From positions 1-64,000 of the forward strand of contig DASPIW010000033.1 of NCBI GenBank assembly GCA_035628915.1: a DNA stretch of 64,000 bases, given 5' to 3'. Position 1 is the stretch's first letter, and each line of letters opens with the position of its first letter. Positions 1-7,617 of this stretch are shown piece by piece. Made by a program: the position numbers and the translations under genes. This DNA is from JARBUG01 sp035628915 (GTDB taxonomy: Bacteria > Bacillota > Sulfobacillia > Symbiobacteriales > Symbiobacteriaceae). The notes under the pieces are model-generated. The model was given only the letters and a program-made list of their open reading frames with translations. It was not told the DNA's origin and ran no database searches.

Positions 1-57
1 ATGTCTTAAGCACGCCGCCAGCGTTCGTCCTGAGCCAGGATCAAACTCTCCGAAGAA
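1..57 (-). rRNA. rrs: 16S ribosomal RNA, 5' end only
   Basis: Read on the minus strand, this is the universally conserved start of bacterial 16S rRNA: the AGAGTTTGATCCTGGCTCAG primer site followed by GACGAACGCTGGCGGCGTG. The gene runs off the left edge. The mature 5' end is placed by comparison with Bacillus 16S and may be off by a few bases. It is transcribed away from the rest of the window, with two promoters and a boxA-like site behind it. Confidence 0.97.
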
Positions 58-121
58 AAGTTTGTTTCGGCTCTACTTATCGTTCGTACGACTCGCATAG
101 CTCTTTCTCTCTTACACTGTC

Positions 122-139
122 TAGTTTTCAAGGTTCGAG
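122..139 (-). promoter_or_regulatory. boxA-like antitermination element of the rrn leader
   Basis: The leader between the rrn promoters and 16S contains CCTTGAAAACTAG on the minus strand. It matches the CTTTGAAAACT-type leader element found upstream of Bacillus 16S genes, where NusB/NusE-dependent antitermination assembles. Assigned by motif and position only. Confidence 0.5.
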
Positions 140-174
140 GCTTTTCTCGCTGCCGTTTCAGCGGCGAGATTTGT

Positions 175-204
175 ATCTTATCACGCTGTCGCTTCAACCG
201 TCAA
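175..204 (-). promoter_or_regulatory. rrn promoter P2 (sigma-A type)
   Basis: Minus-strand TTGACG and TAAGAT hexamers separated by 18 bp lie about 120 bp upstream of 16S. Both are close to the housekeeping consensus TTGACA/TATAAT, as expected for an rRNA operon. Confidence 0.65.
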
Positions 205-252
205 CCACGCAAGTTTTTCCTTCGTGGCCGCCGTCCGTGGCGACAAGACTGT

Positions 253-281
253 ATACTATCAGGATCTCCGGCGCACCGCAA
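253..281 (-). promoter_or_regulatory. rrn promoter P1 (sigma-A type)
   Basis: Minus-strand TTGCGG and TAGTAT with an ideal 17-bp spacer lie about 75 bp upstream of P2. Tandem promoters are usual for rRNA operons. The rest of the gap up to the first protein gene holds only the terminator of that gene. Confidence 0.55.
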
Positions 282-390
282 GCGGTGCTTTCTGCCATGC
301 GAGCACGGCGCTCCGCAGAACAGGTGCTCATCTTACCTTCCGGCTCCGCTCTGCGTCAACCGCCAGATTTCACCGTACTCGAAATCAAAA

Positions 391-417
391 AGGCAGGCGC
401 TCCAAGTGCACCTGCCT
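391..417 (-). terminator. Intrinsic terminator after the DSD1-family gene
   Basis: AGGCAGG pairs with CCTGCCT (extended by GC pairs inside) and on the minus strand is followed by TTTTTGATTT. It sits 26 bp past the stop of the DSD1-family gene and insulates it from the rrn promoters. Confidence 0.8.
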
Positions 418-442
418 CTCCGCAAATCCCACGGTCTCAGAC

Positions 443-1585
443 CTACCAGAAGCATCCGCGTGCCGCGATGTTCCATACTACTTCTACATATTCGCCACGA
501 ATCCCATAGAGCCAGTTGTGCAAGTTGAACGTAGTGCAGCCATGGCTCGGATAAAGCTCGACCCGCTCCCCGACGCGAAGCTCGTCTTCCTGACATAGGA
601 CCCAGCCGTGTTCATCGCCGCCTCGGCCGGGCTGATACGCAAGACCTGGCCGACCCTTCACCGGCGGCGCCCCATAGTCAACAGAGACCGCCTTTGTTCC
701 CGTGTCCAAAATGGCCCGACCAGGCCCCCGGGATACGCACGTGGCCAGCAGGCCTAAAGCCGGCCCGAACGGTCCATCACCCATTTGGGCGGAGTACCGC
801 GCATCCATTGTGGGATATGACCCCGGCTGGATTTCTGTGTAACCCGACTTTTCGGCGCTGCCCGTTACCAGATAAGTACCCGTCCCGCCTCCCGTCAGAA
901 CCGGTACGGGTATGCCGTCACGTTCCAACATCGCTTTCGTACCCAGAGCCGCGGCGTTGGCGGCTTTCGTGAGGCCGGTCCGCTCGGCCTCGTCAGGAAT
1001 TAGGACCAGGTGGCCCTCGTACCCCTGAATGCCGGCGAAGCGCAGCGACCTCCTGCCCGTGATTCGCCGTGCCACAGCAAGCGCTTCGGCGGACCCGGGC
1101 TCAACACCACACCGATTCTGGCCAACGTTAACCTCCATCAACACATCCAAAGTGACTCCCGCTGACTCCGCGGCGAGCGCCAGGTCATCGGCGTTCTCAA
1201 TGCTGTCCGTCACCACGGAAAGCCGGCACTGGCGGCTTAGTGCACAGAGGCGCGCGACCTTGGACTGCCCCACGATGGCGCGGGTAATCAAAATGTCGGG
1301 CAATCCCGCCGCGACCATCACTTCGGCCTCTCCAAGCGTGGCGCAGCAGACACCAACGGCACCGGCCGCCATCTGCTTGTGAGCGATCGCCGGCGTCTTG
1401 TGGGTCTTGATATGGGGCCTCAGGTTAATGCCGTTGTAGCGAGCAGCCTCCGCCATCGCCGCGATGTTCCGTTCCATTATGTCGAGGTCGACAATCAGAG
1501 CGGGCGTCTCCAATTCGTGCTTATGAATCCTCTGCCCATGGGCCGGACAGGCGGTTGCAACCGATGGTACTCCTGGCCGAGACAT
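443..1585 (-). CDS. DSD1-family PLP enzyme (D-threonine aldolase / D-serine dehydratase-like)
   Basis: 380 aa, fold-type III PLP enzyme with an alanine-racemase-like N-terminal barrel and a C-terminal metal-binding domain. The RPHIKTHK segment carries the likely Schiff-base lysine (K60). The C-terminal SHGC motif supplies His348 and Cys350, which ligate zinc in characterised D-serine dehydratases. The family acts on D-threonine, D-serine or D-3-hydroxyaspartate, and the exact substrate cannot be read from sequence. The ATG start has an AGGGGG ribosome site. It lies downstream of a GntR-regulated importer operon and a sugar-diacid-type sensor, so a catabolic role on an imported hydroxy-amino acid is plausible but inferred. 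Cytoplasmic; no signal peptide. Confidence 0.85.
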   Translation of the reverse strand: MSRPGVPSVATACPAHGQRIHKHELETPALIVDLDIMERNIAAMAEAARYNGINLRPHIKTHKTPAIAHKQMAAGAVGVCCATLGEAEVMVAAGLPDILITRAIVGQSKVARLCALSRQCRLSVVTDSIENADDLALAAESAGVTLDVLMEVNVGQNRCGVEPGSAEALAVARRITGRRSLRFAGIQGYEGHLVLIPDEAERTGLTKAANAAALGTKAMLERDGIPVPVLTGGGTGTYLVTGSAEKSGYTEIQPGSYPTMDARYSAQMGDGPFGPALGLLATCVSRGPGRAILDTGTKAVSVDYGAPPVKGRPGLAYQPGRGGDEHGWVLCQEDELRVGERVELYPSHGCTTFNLHNWLYGIRGEYVEVVWNIAARGCFW

Positions 1586-1763
1586 TGGACTCCCCCTTTA
1601 CGGATCCCAACAATCAAGTAGAACCAACATCCAAAGTATAAATGATCGCTCCGACAGACATCAGTCACCTTAATGCACTCACCAGATGTCCTATTGTCCC
1701 CGGCGCTTTACCGCGAACATCCGCTCAACAAATGAGGCAGGCCATTCGGCCCGCCTCACTCTT

Positions 1764-2606
1764 CTATTCAGTAAGGGCGCCGACGGCAGCCTGTATCCGC
1801 TGAATCTCGATCGTGACCGCCCTGATTGCATCAGCCTGTTGCCGGGCTACCAAGCCGCTTTCGGAGACAGTCCTGGAAACGAATTCAAAGGACTTCTGCC
1901 ATTGCGCCAGTGCGCTGTTAATCTCGACCGCCGACGCCTTTGTACGGTCAGCGAGCTTCCGAATCTCATCAGCCACCACGACAAATCCGGCGCCCAGGCG
2001 TCCCGCATGTGCGGCCTCCACGGCGGCATTCAGCCCGAGAAGATTCGCCCGCACAGCAAGGTCAGAGATAAGCTGCAACGCCTGCGAAGCGGCCCGGCCA
2101 CGCTGCTGCAGGTCGGCGGTCGCTTTCTCCAGCTCCGCGCCCAACCCCAGGTGCTGTTCGGTGCCTGCCAGAATCTGCTCCGAAGCTGCCGAGGCATTCT
2201 CCAGCCCGGCCCACACCTCTTCACGAATGCGACCTTTTTGCTCCATAACGCCCATTTCTGCCTCGACGACGCGAGCGGCCAACCGCGCGGCGCCCCGGAC
2301 GCGGTCCGGCTCTCCCGCTACCGCAATGGAGCCCACGCGCCTGCCCTGATATCGGATGAGGCAGTTGTAGCCGGCCCGGCGGACGCCTTTCATCTGGCTG
2401 ACGTCTGCAGCGGTGATCGCAATCTCATCAACCTCACCGCGGACGATGCGCGCGGCGCCTTCATGGACTTGCCCAATGCGGTCTTTATCGACCGCCGCCT
2501 TGATAACTCCGCCCTGTCCACAGATGATGACCAGGCATCCTATAGCATCAGCCACAATTTGCCGGATACGTTCTGCGATGGCCTCATTTAGTTCGATGGT
2601 GCTAAT
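1764..2606 (-). CDS. Soluble chemoreceptor-like protein: Diacid_rec sensor fused to an MCP signalling hairpin
   Basis: The N-terminal about 120 residues match the putative sugar-diacid recognition domain of CdaR regulators (RIGQVHEGA, then a GYN...VGSIAVAGEP stretch). The C-terminal half is the tip of a methyl-accepting chemotaxis signalling domain (NLLGLNAAVEAAHAG and GFVVVADEIRKLADRT). No transmembrane segment is visible, so it is a cytosolic receptor that could feed CheA. The first conventional start is GTG at 2555, but that would cut the first helix of the sensor domain. In frame upstream, an AGGGGG site lies 8 nt before an ATT codon at 2606, which I take as a non-canonical start. If that is wrong, the protein is 263 aa. 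Confidence 0.75.
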   Translation of the reverse strand: MSTIELNEAIAERIRQIVADAIGCLVIICGQGGVIKAAVDKDRIGQVHEGAARIVRGEVDEIAITAADVSQMKGVRRAGYNCLIRYQGRRVGSIAVAGEPDRVRGAARLAARVVEAEMGVMEQKGRIREEVWAGLENASAASEQILAGTEQHLGLGAELEKATADLQQRGRAASQALQLISDLAVRANLLGLNAAVEAAHAGRLGAGFVVVADEIRKLADRTKASAVEINSALAQWQKSFEFVSRTVSESGLVARQQADAIRAVTIEIQRIQAAVGALTE

Positions 2607-2744
2607 GAGCGTAACCCCCTAAGAAGTAAGGCCTCTCGCTAACTGGATTGCTGACATCTCAGGTTATATATTCCCATGATGTGTGTATTTCCCTGCAAAC
2701 CTATTCATTCCTTGTGTATAAAAAGAACGCCGGTGCAATTGACC

Positions 2745-2928
2745 GGCGCCAGCGACATGCCGCCGGAAGCGGAGCCGGTGATACCGGCCAGCAGGTTGAT
2801 AGCCACGGCCTCAGAGATCAGGGGGTGCCCTTGATCGCCATGAGGGCGGTGGAGATGGTCTTGAAGCCGGTAAGGGAGGGGATGACGTTGCCGATCGGCA
2901 TCGCGGCGATCGTGGAGTAATGAGTCAA
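2745..2928 (-). pseudogene. Frameshifted remnant of a GntP-type (gluconate:H+ symporter family) permease
   Basis: On the minus strand one frame reads HYSTIAAMPIGNVIPSLTG then FKTISTALMAIKGTP before a TGA. Shifting frame at that point continues with AVAINLLAGITGSASGGMS. Together these look like an internal stretch of GntP-family permeases, whose glycine-rich AGITGSASGG segment is distinctive. The N-terminal bulk and the C terminus are missing. The sequence after the TGA in the original frame is not family-like, so this is a true frameshift and not recoding. It lies between the ABC permease terminator and the chemoreceptor gene, and suggests the locus once had a second uptake route. Confidence 0.6.
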
Positions 2929-2931
2929 ACA

Positions 2932-2968
2932 GAACGGGGTGCCGACCAAACTGGTTGGCACCCCGTTC
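2932..2968 (-). terminator. Terminator of the first ABC importer operon
   Basis: A 16-bp inverted repeat with one mismatch and a 5-nt loop starts 10 bp after the DppC-like stop codon. The T-tract is weak (CTGTTTGACT on the minus strand). Confidence 0.75.
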
Positions 2969-2978
2969 CATATACCTG

Positions 2979-3875
2979 TCACTGCTTCATGCGCGGATCC
3001 AACATATCCCGAAGACCGTCGCCGAGCAAGTTGATCGACAGTACCGTTATGAAGATCGCTGCCCCCGGGTAGTAGGCCATCCAGGGCGCCCTGGTCAGGA
3101 ACCCCTGCGCAAACCGGAGGGCAGACCCCCAGGCCGGCGCCGGCGGCTGGATGCCAAGCCCGAGGTAACTGAGGCCGGCTTCGGCAATAATCGCGGACGC
3201 CGTGGCCAGCGACGCCTGCACGACGATCGGTCCGGCAATATTGGGCAGCACATGCAGGAATATGATGCGCGCATCGCTGGCCCCCATGCCCTTGGCCGCC
3301 TGCACATAGTCCAGGTCCCGCTGCGCCAGCACCTGGGCCCGGGCCATGCGAATGAAGGCCGGCGTAAACCCAATGCCAATGGCGAGCATGGCCTTGCTCA
3401 GTCCAGGGCCCAGCACCGCCGCCATGGCCAGTGCCAGAATCAGAAACGGAATGGCCTGGAACGCGTCGGTAATGCGCATGATGATCACTTCATCCCAGAA
3501 GCCCCGGTAATAGCCGGAGATCATTCCGATGGGCACACCGAGCACCAGAGCGATTCCCACCGACACCACGCCCGCAGACAGCGAGTTCCTGGCGCCGTAA
3601 ATAATGCGGCTCAGTAGGTCACGCCCCAGGTCGTCCGTCCCGAACCAGTGAGCCGCACTGGCCGGCTTGAGCGCCATGGGGTAGTTCTGCGTCACCGGGT
3701 CGTAAGGGGCAATAACGGGCGCCAGGATGGCCACCAGCACCATGAACAGCACGATCGCTCCGCCAATAATGGCCATTTTGTTTCGGCGGAACCGCCGCCA
3801 CAGTATGCGAGCCTGACTCACGGGCGGGGGCTCGGCGGGGTGGCTTCCTCCGGCGACGAGTCTCTCCTGCGCCAT
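2979..3875 (-). CDS. Peptide/nickel-type ABC transporter permease (DppC-like)
   Basis: 298 aa inner-membrane permease of the DppC/OppC group: a short cytoplasmic N terminus with the RRFRRNKMAIIGG entry into the first membrane helix, then the EAGLSYLGLG coupling region with downstream PAPAWG, and a C-terminal LLGDGLRDMLDPR signature typical of the C subunit. It starts 3 bp after the DppB-like stop, so the two are translationally linked. Together they form the membrane channel for substrate delivered by the lipoprotein encoded two genes upstream. No ATPase genes follow, so the importer must borrow ATPases encoded elsewhere. Confidence 0.9.
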   Translation of the reverse strand: MAQERLVAGGSHPAEPPPVSQARILWRRFRRNKMAIIGGAIVLFMVLVAILAPVIAPYDPVTQNYPMALKPASAAHWFGTDDLGRDLLSRIIYGARNSLSAGVVSVGIALVLGVPIGMISGYYRGFWDEVIIMRITDAFQAIPFLILALAMAAVLGPGLSKAMLAIGIGFTPAFIRMARAQVLAQRDLDYVQAAKGMGASDARIIFLHVLPNIAGPIVVQASLATASAIIAEAGLSYLGLGIQPPAPAWGSALRFAQGFLTRAPWMAYYPGAAIFITVLSINLLGDGLRDMLDPRMKQ

Positions 3876-3877
3876 GA

Positions 3878-4834
3878 TTAGCCCCTCCCCCCTGAGAGCT
3901 TGATGCGGGGATCAACCGCTGAATAGATGATGTCGATGACGAGGTTGACAGTCATCACCATAAAGGCAGCAAACAATACGGCCCCCTGCACGACCGGGAT
4001 GTCCCGCTGGAAAATCGCGTCCACAATCAGCCGGCCGAAGCCGGGGATGGTGAAGATGGTCTCAGTAATCACCAGCCCGCCCAACAGCGCTGCGATCTGC
4101 AGGCCGCTCGCCGTAATGACGGGAATCAGTGCGTTGCGCACGGCGTGGCGAAGGATGACCACCCACTCCGCCAGGCCCTTTGCCTTGGCGGTGCGCACAT
4201 AATCCTGCTTCAAGACTTCCAGCAGGCTGGCACGCAGGTACCGGGTTGTCACGGCAGCCTCCCGGGCGCCGGTCGCAAAGGCCGGCAGGATCAGCGAGAG
4301 CAAGTTGGCCTTCCAGTTGACCCAAATGGGCACGTAGCCCGAAGCCGGCAGCAGCTTCCACTGGAGAGAAAACAGCATGATCAGCATGATCCCGAGCCAG
4401 AAGTGCGGAATGGACTGACCTGCCAGCGCCGCAACGCTGCCAATCCAGTCAGCGACCCCACCGCGGCGCACCGAGGTGTAAATCCCGATAGGGACCGCAA
4501 TCGTGATCGCCAGTAGGAATGTGAGTGCGGCCAGTTCCAGCGTCGCCGGCAGCCGCTGTCCGATCAGTTTCCGCACGGGTTGACGGTCGACCAGGGAGCG
4601 TCCGAGATCGCCCTGCAAGGCGGAACCCAGCCACGCCGCGTACTGGACAACCAAAGGACGGTCCAGCCCGAGTTGCTTACGGAGGGCCTCCACGGTCTCA
4701 CGAGGAGCCTCGGGCCCCAGAATGACCAGCGCGGGATCGCCGGGAATGAGGTGGATGAGACTGAATGCAATGATGCTGACCAGCAGCAGAATCGGTATCA
4801 TGAGCGCCACACGCCGCGTCAGGAAGGCCAACAC
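3878..4834 (-). CDS. Peptide/nickel-type ABC transporter permease (DppB-like)
   Basis: 318 aa from GTG at 4834, chosen because a GGGGAGG site precedes it at good distance and the protein then begins just before the first helix. Upstream in-frame starts would add a hydrophilic leader. Features of the DppB/OppB group: the long periplasmic loop after helix 1 with PGDPALVILGPEAP, the EAA-like loop RYLRASLLEVLKQDYVRTAKAKG, and a C-terminal DIIYSAVDPRIK. It is the partner of the DppC-like subunit. Substrate is unknown: the family moves dipeptides, oligopeptides, nickel, opines and some sugars. Confidence 0.9.
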   Translation of the reverse strand: MLAFLTRRVALMIPILLLVSIIAFSLIHLIPGDPALVILGPEAPRETVEALRKQLGLDRPLVVQYAAWLGSALQGDLGRSLVDRQPVRKLIGQRLPATLELAALTFLLAITIAVPIGIYTSVRRGGVADWIGSVAALAGQSIPHFWLGIMLIMLFSLQWKLLPASGYVPIWVNWKANLLSLILPAFATGAREAAVTTRYLRASLLEVLKQDYVRTAKAKGLAEWVVILRHAVRNALIPVITASGLQIAALLGGLVITETIFTIPGFGRLIVDAIFQRDIPVVQGAVLFAAFMVMTVNLVIDIIYSAVDPRIKLSGGRG

Positions 4835-4858
4835 GCGATTGCTCACCTCCCCACAACC

Positions 4859-4886
4859 GCCGCCGGACCGCATAGGGTCCGGCGGC
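4859..4886 (-). terminator. Intercistronic hairpin after the solute-binding protein gene
   Basis: A perfect 11-bp GC-rich stem (GCCGCCGGACC and its complement) with a 6-nt loop separates the binding-protein gene from the permease genes. With no strong T-run on the minus strand, it more likely protects the 3' end of the binding-protein mRNA or terminates only partly, giving more binding protein than permease. Confidence 0.55.
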
Positions 4887-4902
4887 TTTTGCTTCCAATT
4901 TG

Positions 4903-6468
4903 CTATTTGGTCAGGTTCAGGGTCCGCATCATCCCGTCCGGCACCGCCACATACCCCTGAACAGTCGGGCCGACGCCCTTCACGTCCTGCGGATGCCAGA
5001 GGTAAACGTAGGGCATCTCGTCATCGAGAATCGTCATGATTTGGGAATAGATCTCCTTCCGCTTCGCCATGTCGGTGGGAAGACGGGCATCGTTCAGGAG
5101 CTTGTCGACCTGCGGGTTGCTGTAACCGGCGTAGTTGTTGCCGCCGTTAGTGATCATGAAGGCGTAAATGTTGCCGTCCGGGTCGGGCCGGCCACTCCAG
5201 CCAACCTGCGCGATGTCGTAGTTCTTCTTGTTGAGCTTATCCAGCAGCTGCCCAAACTCTTCCTGCTCAATGTTGACCTTGATTCCCGCCTCACCGAGCA
5301 TGCTCTGAACTACCTGCGCAATCTGCTGGTTAATCGGGGACGGAGCCGTCTTCAGCGAAATGGTGAGGTTGCTCTGCCCAGCCTCCGCCAGGAGCGCCTT
5401 CGCCTTGGCGACGTCGCGGGCCGGTATCGGCTTGCCGTCGCTGGCGGGGGTGCCCGGGTAGAAGGGGCTGCGGGCCGGAATGGCAATCTCGCCAAACACA
5501 ACCTGGACCAGCGCCGGGCGGTCAATGGCGTAGCTGATGGCCTGGCGGACTCGCTTATCGCTGAGCGCGGGCTTGGTGGTATTGATCCACAGCCCCTGGT
5601 ACTGTAGGCTCGGACCAATGAGAACCTTCAGCCGGTTGTCCGACTTCAGCTGCGGCACCTGCGCCGGCGGCACCGTGTCGATAATGTCCAACTGGCCGCT
5701 CTGCAGGTTGACCAACTTCACATTCTCGTCAATGACGGTCTTGTAGACAACGCCGGCGGCCTTGGGCAACCCTTGCTGCCAGTACTCCTCGTTGCGCACC
5801 AGGGTGATGCTGTCACCTTTAATCCGCTCCTTGAACTTGAACGGACCGGTGCCAACGGGATTATTGACGAAATCCAGGCCCGCCGCCTTCGCTGCGGTCG
5901 GAGAGACCATCATGCCGGCGCGGTCTGCCAGGGTAGCCAGCAAGCCCGCAAAGGGCTGCTTGAGGTCGATTTTCACGGTGGATTCATCGACCACGGTAAC
6001 CTTCTCCACCGCGCTGATTTCGGACTTGCGGGGGGAGGCCAGAGCGGGATCGACCATCCGGTCGAAGTTGTACTTTACGGCTTCGGCGTTGAACGGGGTG
6101 CCGTCGTGGAACTTCACGCCCTTGCGCAGATAGAAGGTGTAGCTCTTCCCGTCAGTCGAGATATCCCACTTCTCTGCCAGTCCCGGCACGATGTTCAGCT
6201 TCGTGTCGAAATCAACCAGTTTGTCAAAAAGGCTCTGGAACACCTGCCGGTCGACCAACGCCGTCGACTGATGCGGATCCAGCTTCGGGGGATCAGCGTT
6301 GAGCGCGATCCGCATGATTACGTCGGGCTTCGGCGCAACGGGCTGTTGGGCCTCAGGGGCTTTAGCCGGCTCCTCCGTTTTTGGAGCAGTACGACTGCAG
6401 CCCGCAACTACGAACAGGCTGACTCCCACCACTACCGCGAGTACGCGTGACAAACGGCCATGAAGCAT
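4903..6468 (-). CDS. ABC transporter solute-binding lipoprotein, family 5 (normal domain order)
   Basis: 521 aa. The start at 6468 gives a clean lipoprotein signal (MLHGRLSRVLAVVVG, lipobox VVAGC, lipidated Cys24) behind a GGAAGGGA site; the frame is open much further upstream but that region is the antisense of the regulator gene. The mature protein has the usual SBP_bac_5 order: LDP near the N terminus, LAEKWDISTDGKSYTF and VKFHDGTPFNAEAVK, GTGPFKF, RVRQAISYAIDR, the KAKALLAEAG helix, then the C-terminal lobe with AGIKVNIEQEEF and a DIAQVGW segment. It captures peptide-like solutes outside the membrane for the DppBC-like permease. It is also a reference for the permuted paralogue near 38 kb. 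Confidence 0.93.
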   Translation of the reverse strand: MLHGRLSRVLAVVVGVSLFVVAGCSRTAPKTEEPAKAPEAQQPVAPKPDVIMRIALNADPPKLDPHQSTALVDRQVFQSLFDKLVDFDTKLNIVPGLAEKWDISTDGKSYTFYLRKGVKFHDGTPFNAEAVKYNFDRMVDPALASPRKSEISAVEKVTVVDESTVKIDLKQPFAGLLATLADRAGMMVSPTAAKAAGLDFVNNPVGTGPFKFKERIKGDSITLVRNEEYWQQGLPKAAGVVYKTVIDENVKLVNLQSGQLDIIDTVPPAQVPQLKSDNRLKVLIGPSLQYQGLWINTTKPALSDKRVRQAISYAIDRPALVQVVFGEIAIPARSPFYPGTPASDGKPIPARDVAKAKALLAEAGQSNLTISLKTAPSPINQQIAQVVQSMLGEAGIKVNIEQEEFGQLLDKLNKKNYDIAQVGWSGRPDPDGNIYAFMITNGGNNYAGYSNPQVDKLLNDARLPTDMAKRKEIYSQIMTILDDEMPYVYLWHPQDVKGVGPTVQGYVAVPDGMMRTLNLTK

Positions 6469-6499
6469 GCGATTCCCTTCCTTCCCTCTTCCAAGGATT

Positions 6500-7198
6500 T
6501 CAGGCCTTGTCGCCCTGCAGTCGGGGGCCGGACCTTTCCAGGAACGCTTCTCGAGATGCCCTGTAAACACTGAAAATGTGAACCCGGACCGCTTCCTCGG
6601 CCGCGATACCGGAACCACTGCGCAAAGCTTCAATAATGGCCGTGTGCTGCTCCAAGACCTGAACCTGTCGCTCGATGATGTCGCCACCCAGGCTTCGAAT
6701 GTGCCTGAGACGTGTGCTGAGGTGATTGTGCAGCTCAACCAGGACCGTATTTCCGCTTGCGGCGACCATCAGGTCGTGAAAGCGCGTGTCCAGTTCCAGC
6801 AGAAGCTTGATCCGCCTCCGGGGGTAGGCCTCGCGCATCTGCTCCAGTACAATCGCCATGTCGTGGATGGCCGCGCCCGAATGGCGTTCGGCAGCGGCAT
6901 GTGCGGCCCCGCCTTCAAGCACTGCACGGGCGCCGAACAGATCGGCGAGGTCCTGTTCCGTAGGGCTGTATACCTCATAAGCCGGACCCGGGACCGACAC
7001 AATCAGATGATCCTTTTCGAGGCGCCGAAGCGCATCCCGGACGGGTGTCCGGCTGACACCCAGTTCAGCAGCCAGAGCGGTCTCCTTCATACGTTCACCT
7101 GGGTGAAACCTGCCCTCAATAATCCAGTCCCTCAACAGCGAGTAGACTTTGACGTAGAGTGGGTCGCTGTGCAAGATCGCTGGGGTTACAGGCAACAA
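6500..7198 (-). CDS. GntR/FadR-family transcriptional regulator (FCD domain)
   Basis: About 232 aa from TTG at 7198, which has a GGAAAGG site 8 nt upstream. A GTG two codons earlier is possible, and a longer form would reach 7273 but would run through a palindrome that looks like an operator. The N-terminal winged helix reads KVYSLLRDWIIEGRFHPGE then LAAELGVSRTPVRDALRRLEKD. The C-terminal all-helical FCD domain has the metal/ligand-site residues ARAVLEG, D-T-R-FH and HTAIIEAL. FCD regulators bind organic acids or related metabolites. Its position 31 bp upstream of the binding-protein gene in the same direction argues for local control of the importer operon. Confidence 0.88.
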   Translation of the reverse strand: MLPVTPAILHSDPLYVKVYSLLRDWIIEGRFHPGERMKETALAAELGVSRTPVRDALRRLEKDHLIVSVPGPAYEVYSPTEQDLADLFGARAVLEGGAAHAAAERHSGAAIHDMAIVLEQMREAYPRRRIKLLLELDTRFHDLMVAASGNTVLVELHNHLSTRLRHIRSLGGDIIERQVQVLEQHTAIIEALRSGSGIAAEEAVRVHIFSVYRASREAFLERSGPRLQGDKA

Positions 7199-7243
7199 CT
7201 GCACCGCCTTTCCAGAACGATCTAAATCGCCGAACACTGTACT

Positions 7244-7253
7244 CTGTATACAG
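7244..7253. promoter_or_regulatory. Candidate GntR operator palindrome
   Basis: CTGTATACAG is a perfect 10-bp palindrome, nested in a larger ACTGTA...TACAGT repeat, 45 bp upstream of the GntR start. FadR/FCD regulators commonly bind short T-GT-AC-A palindromes, so autoregulation is likely. No experimental support; motif and position only. Confidence 0.45.
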
Positions 7254-7425
7254 TATTCTATCTCATGTATCACAAGTGTGTCTATATAGACTGTTTGTAA
7301 TCCTTTTGTGTGGCAGACAACTAAGATGATCCATTGGTCCTAACCCGGGATGATTGCCTGACCGCACGTGTGCCGCTTTGTAACGCGGACGATCCAATGG
7401 CGGGCTGTGGCCCCTGGCTACTGCC

Positions 7426-7560
7426 GTGCGCTTGCTGCACGACGTACAGCAAGCCTCCTTCGTCCACTCCGTGGTCAAGGAGAACGTGCGGGCACTCCGG
7501 TTCGGCCCCGTGTCGGCCGCACAGATGCAGGAGACTGAGACGTTGCTTGCTGGAGCCTAG
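7426..7560 (+). pseudogene. Possible C-terminal remnant of an aldo/keto reductase
   Basis: A 44-codon open stretch ends in VVKENVRALRFGPVSAAQM and a TAG. It resembles the C-terminal tail of aldo/keto reductases (ENV.AL.FGPL...). No catalytic domain precedes it, no ribosome site is visible, and the upstream reading frame is not family-like. The rest of this gap between the regulator promoter and the next terminator shows nothing recognisable. Confidence 0.3.
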
Positions 7561-7576
7561 TCGTGGCCGCAAATCA

Positions 7577-7609
7577 AAGGGGCGCCAGTGTGTAGCACCG
7601 GCGCCCCTT
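7577..7609 (-). terminator. Terminator of the Cys-rich protein gene
   Basis: AAGGGGCGCC pairs with GGCGCCCCTT around a 13-nt loop, followed on the minus strand by TTTGATTT, 8 bp past the stop codon. Confidence 0.8.
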
Positions 7610-7617
7610 CGCTATGT

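Noticed and set aside
1686..2591. 301-aa plus-strand frame opposite the chemoreceptor-like gene
   Set aside because: Antisense; the minus strand has clear MCP and Diacid_rec motifs.
2648..2920. 90-aa plus-strand frame over the GntP remnant
   Set aside because: Antisense to recognisable GntP-like segments; no ribosome site.
2745..2928. UGA in the GntP remnant considered as selenocysteine
   Set aside because: The frame after the UGA is not family-like, while a shifted frame is, so this is a frameshift and not recoding.
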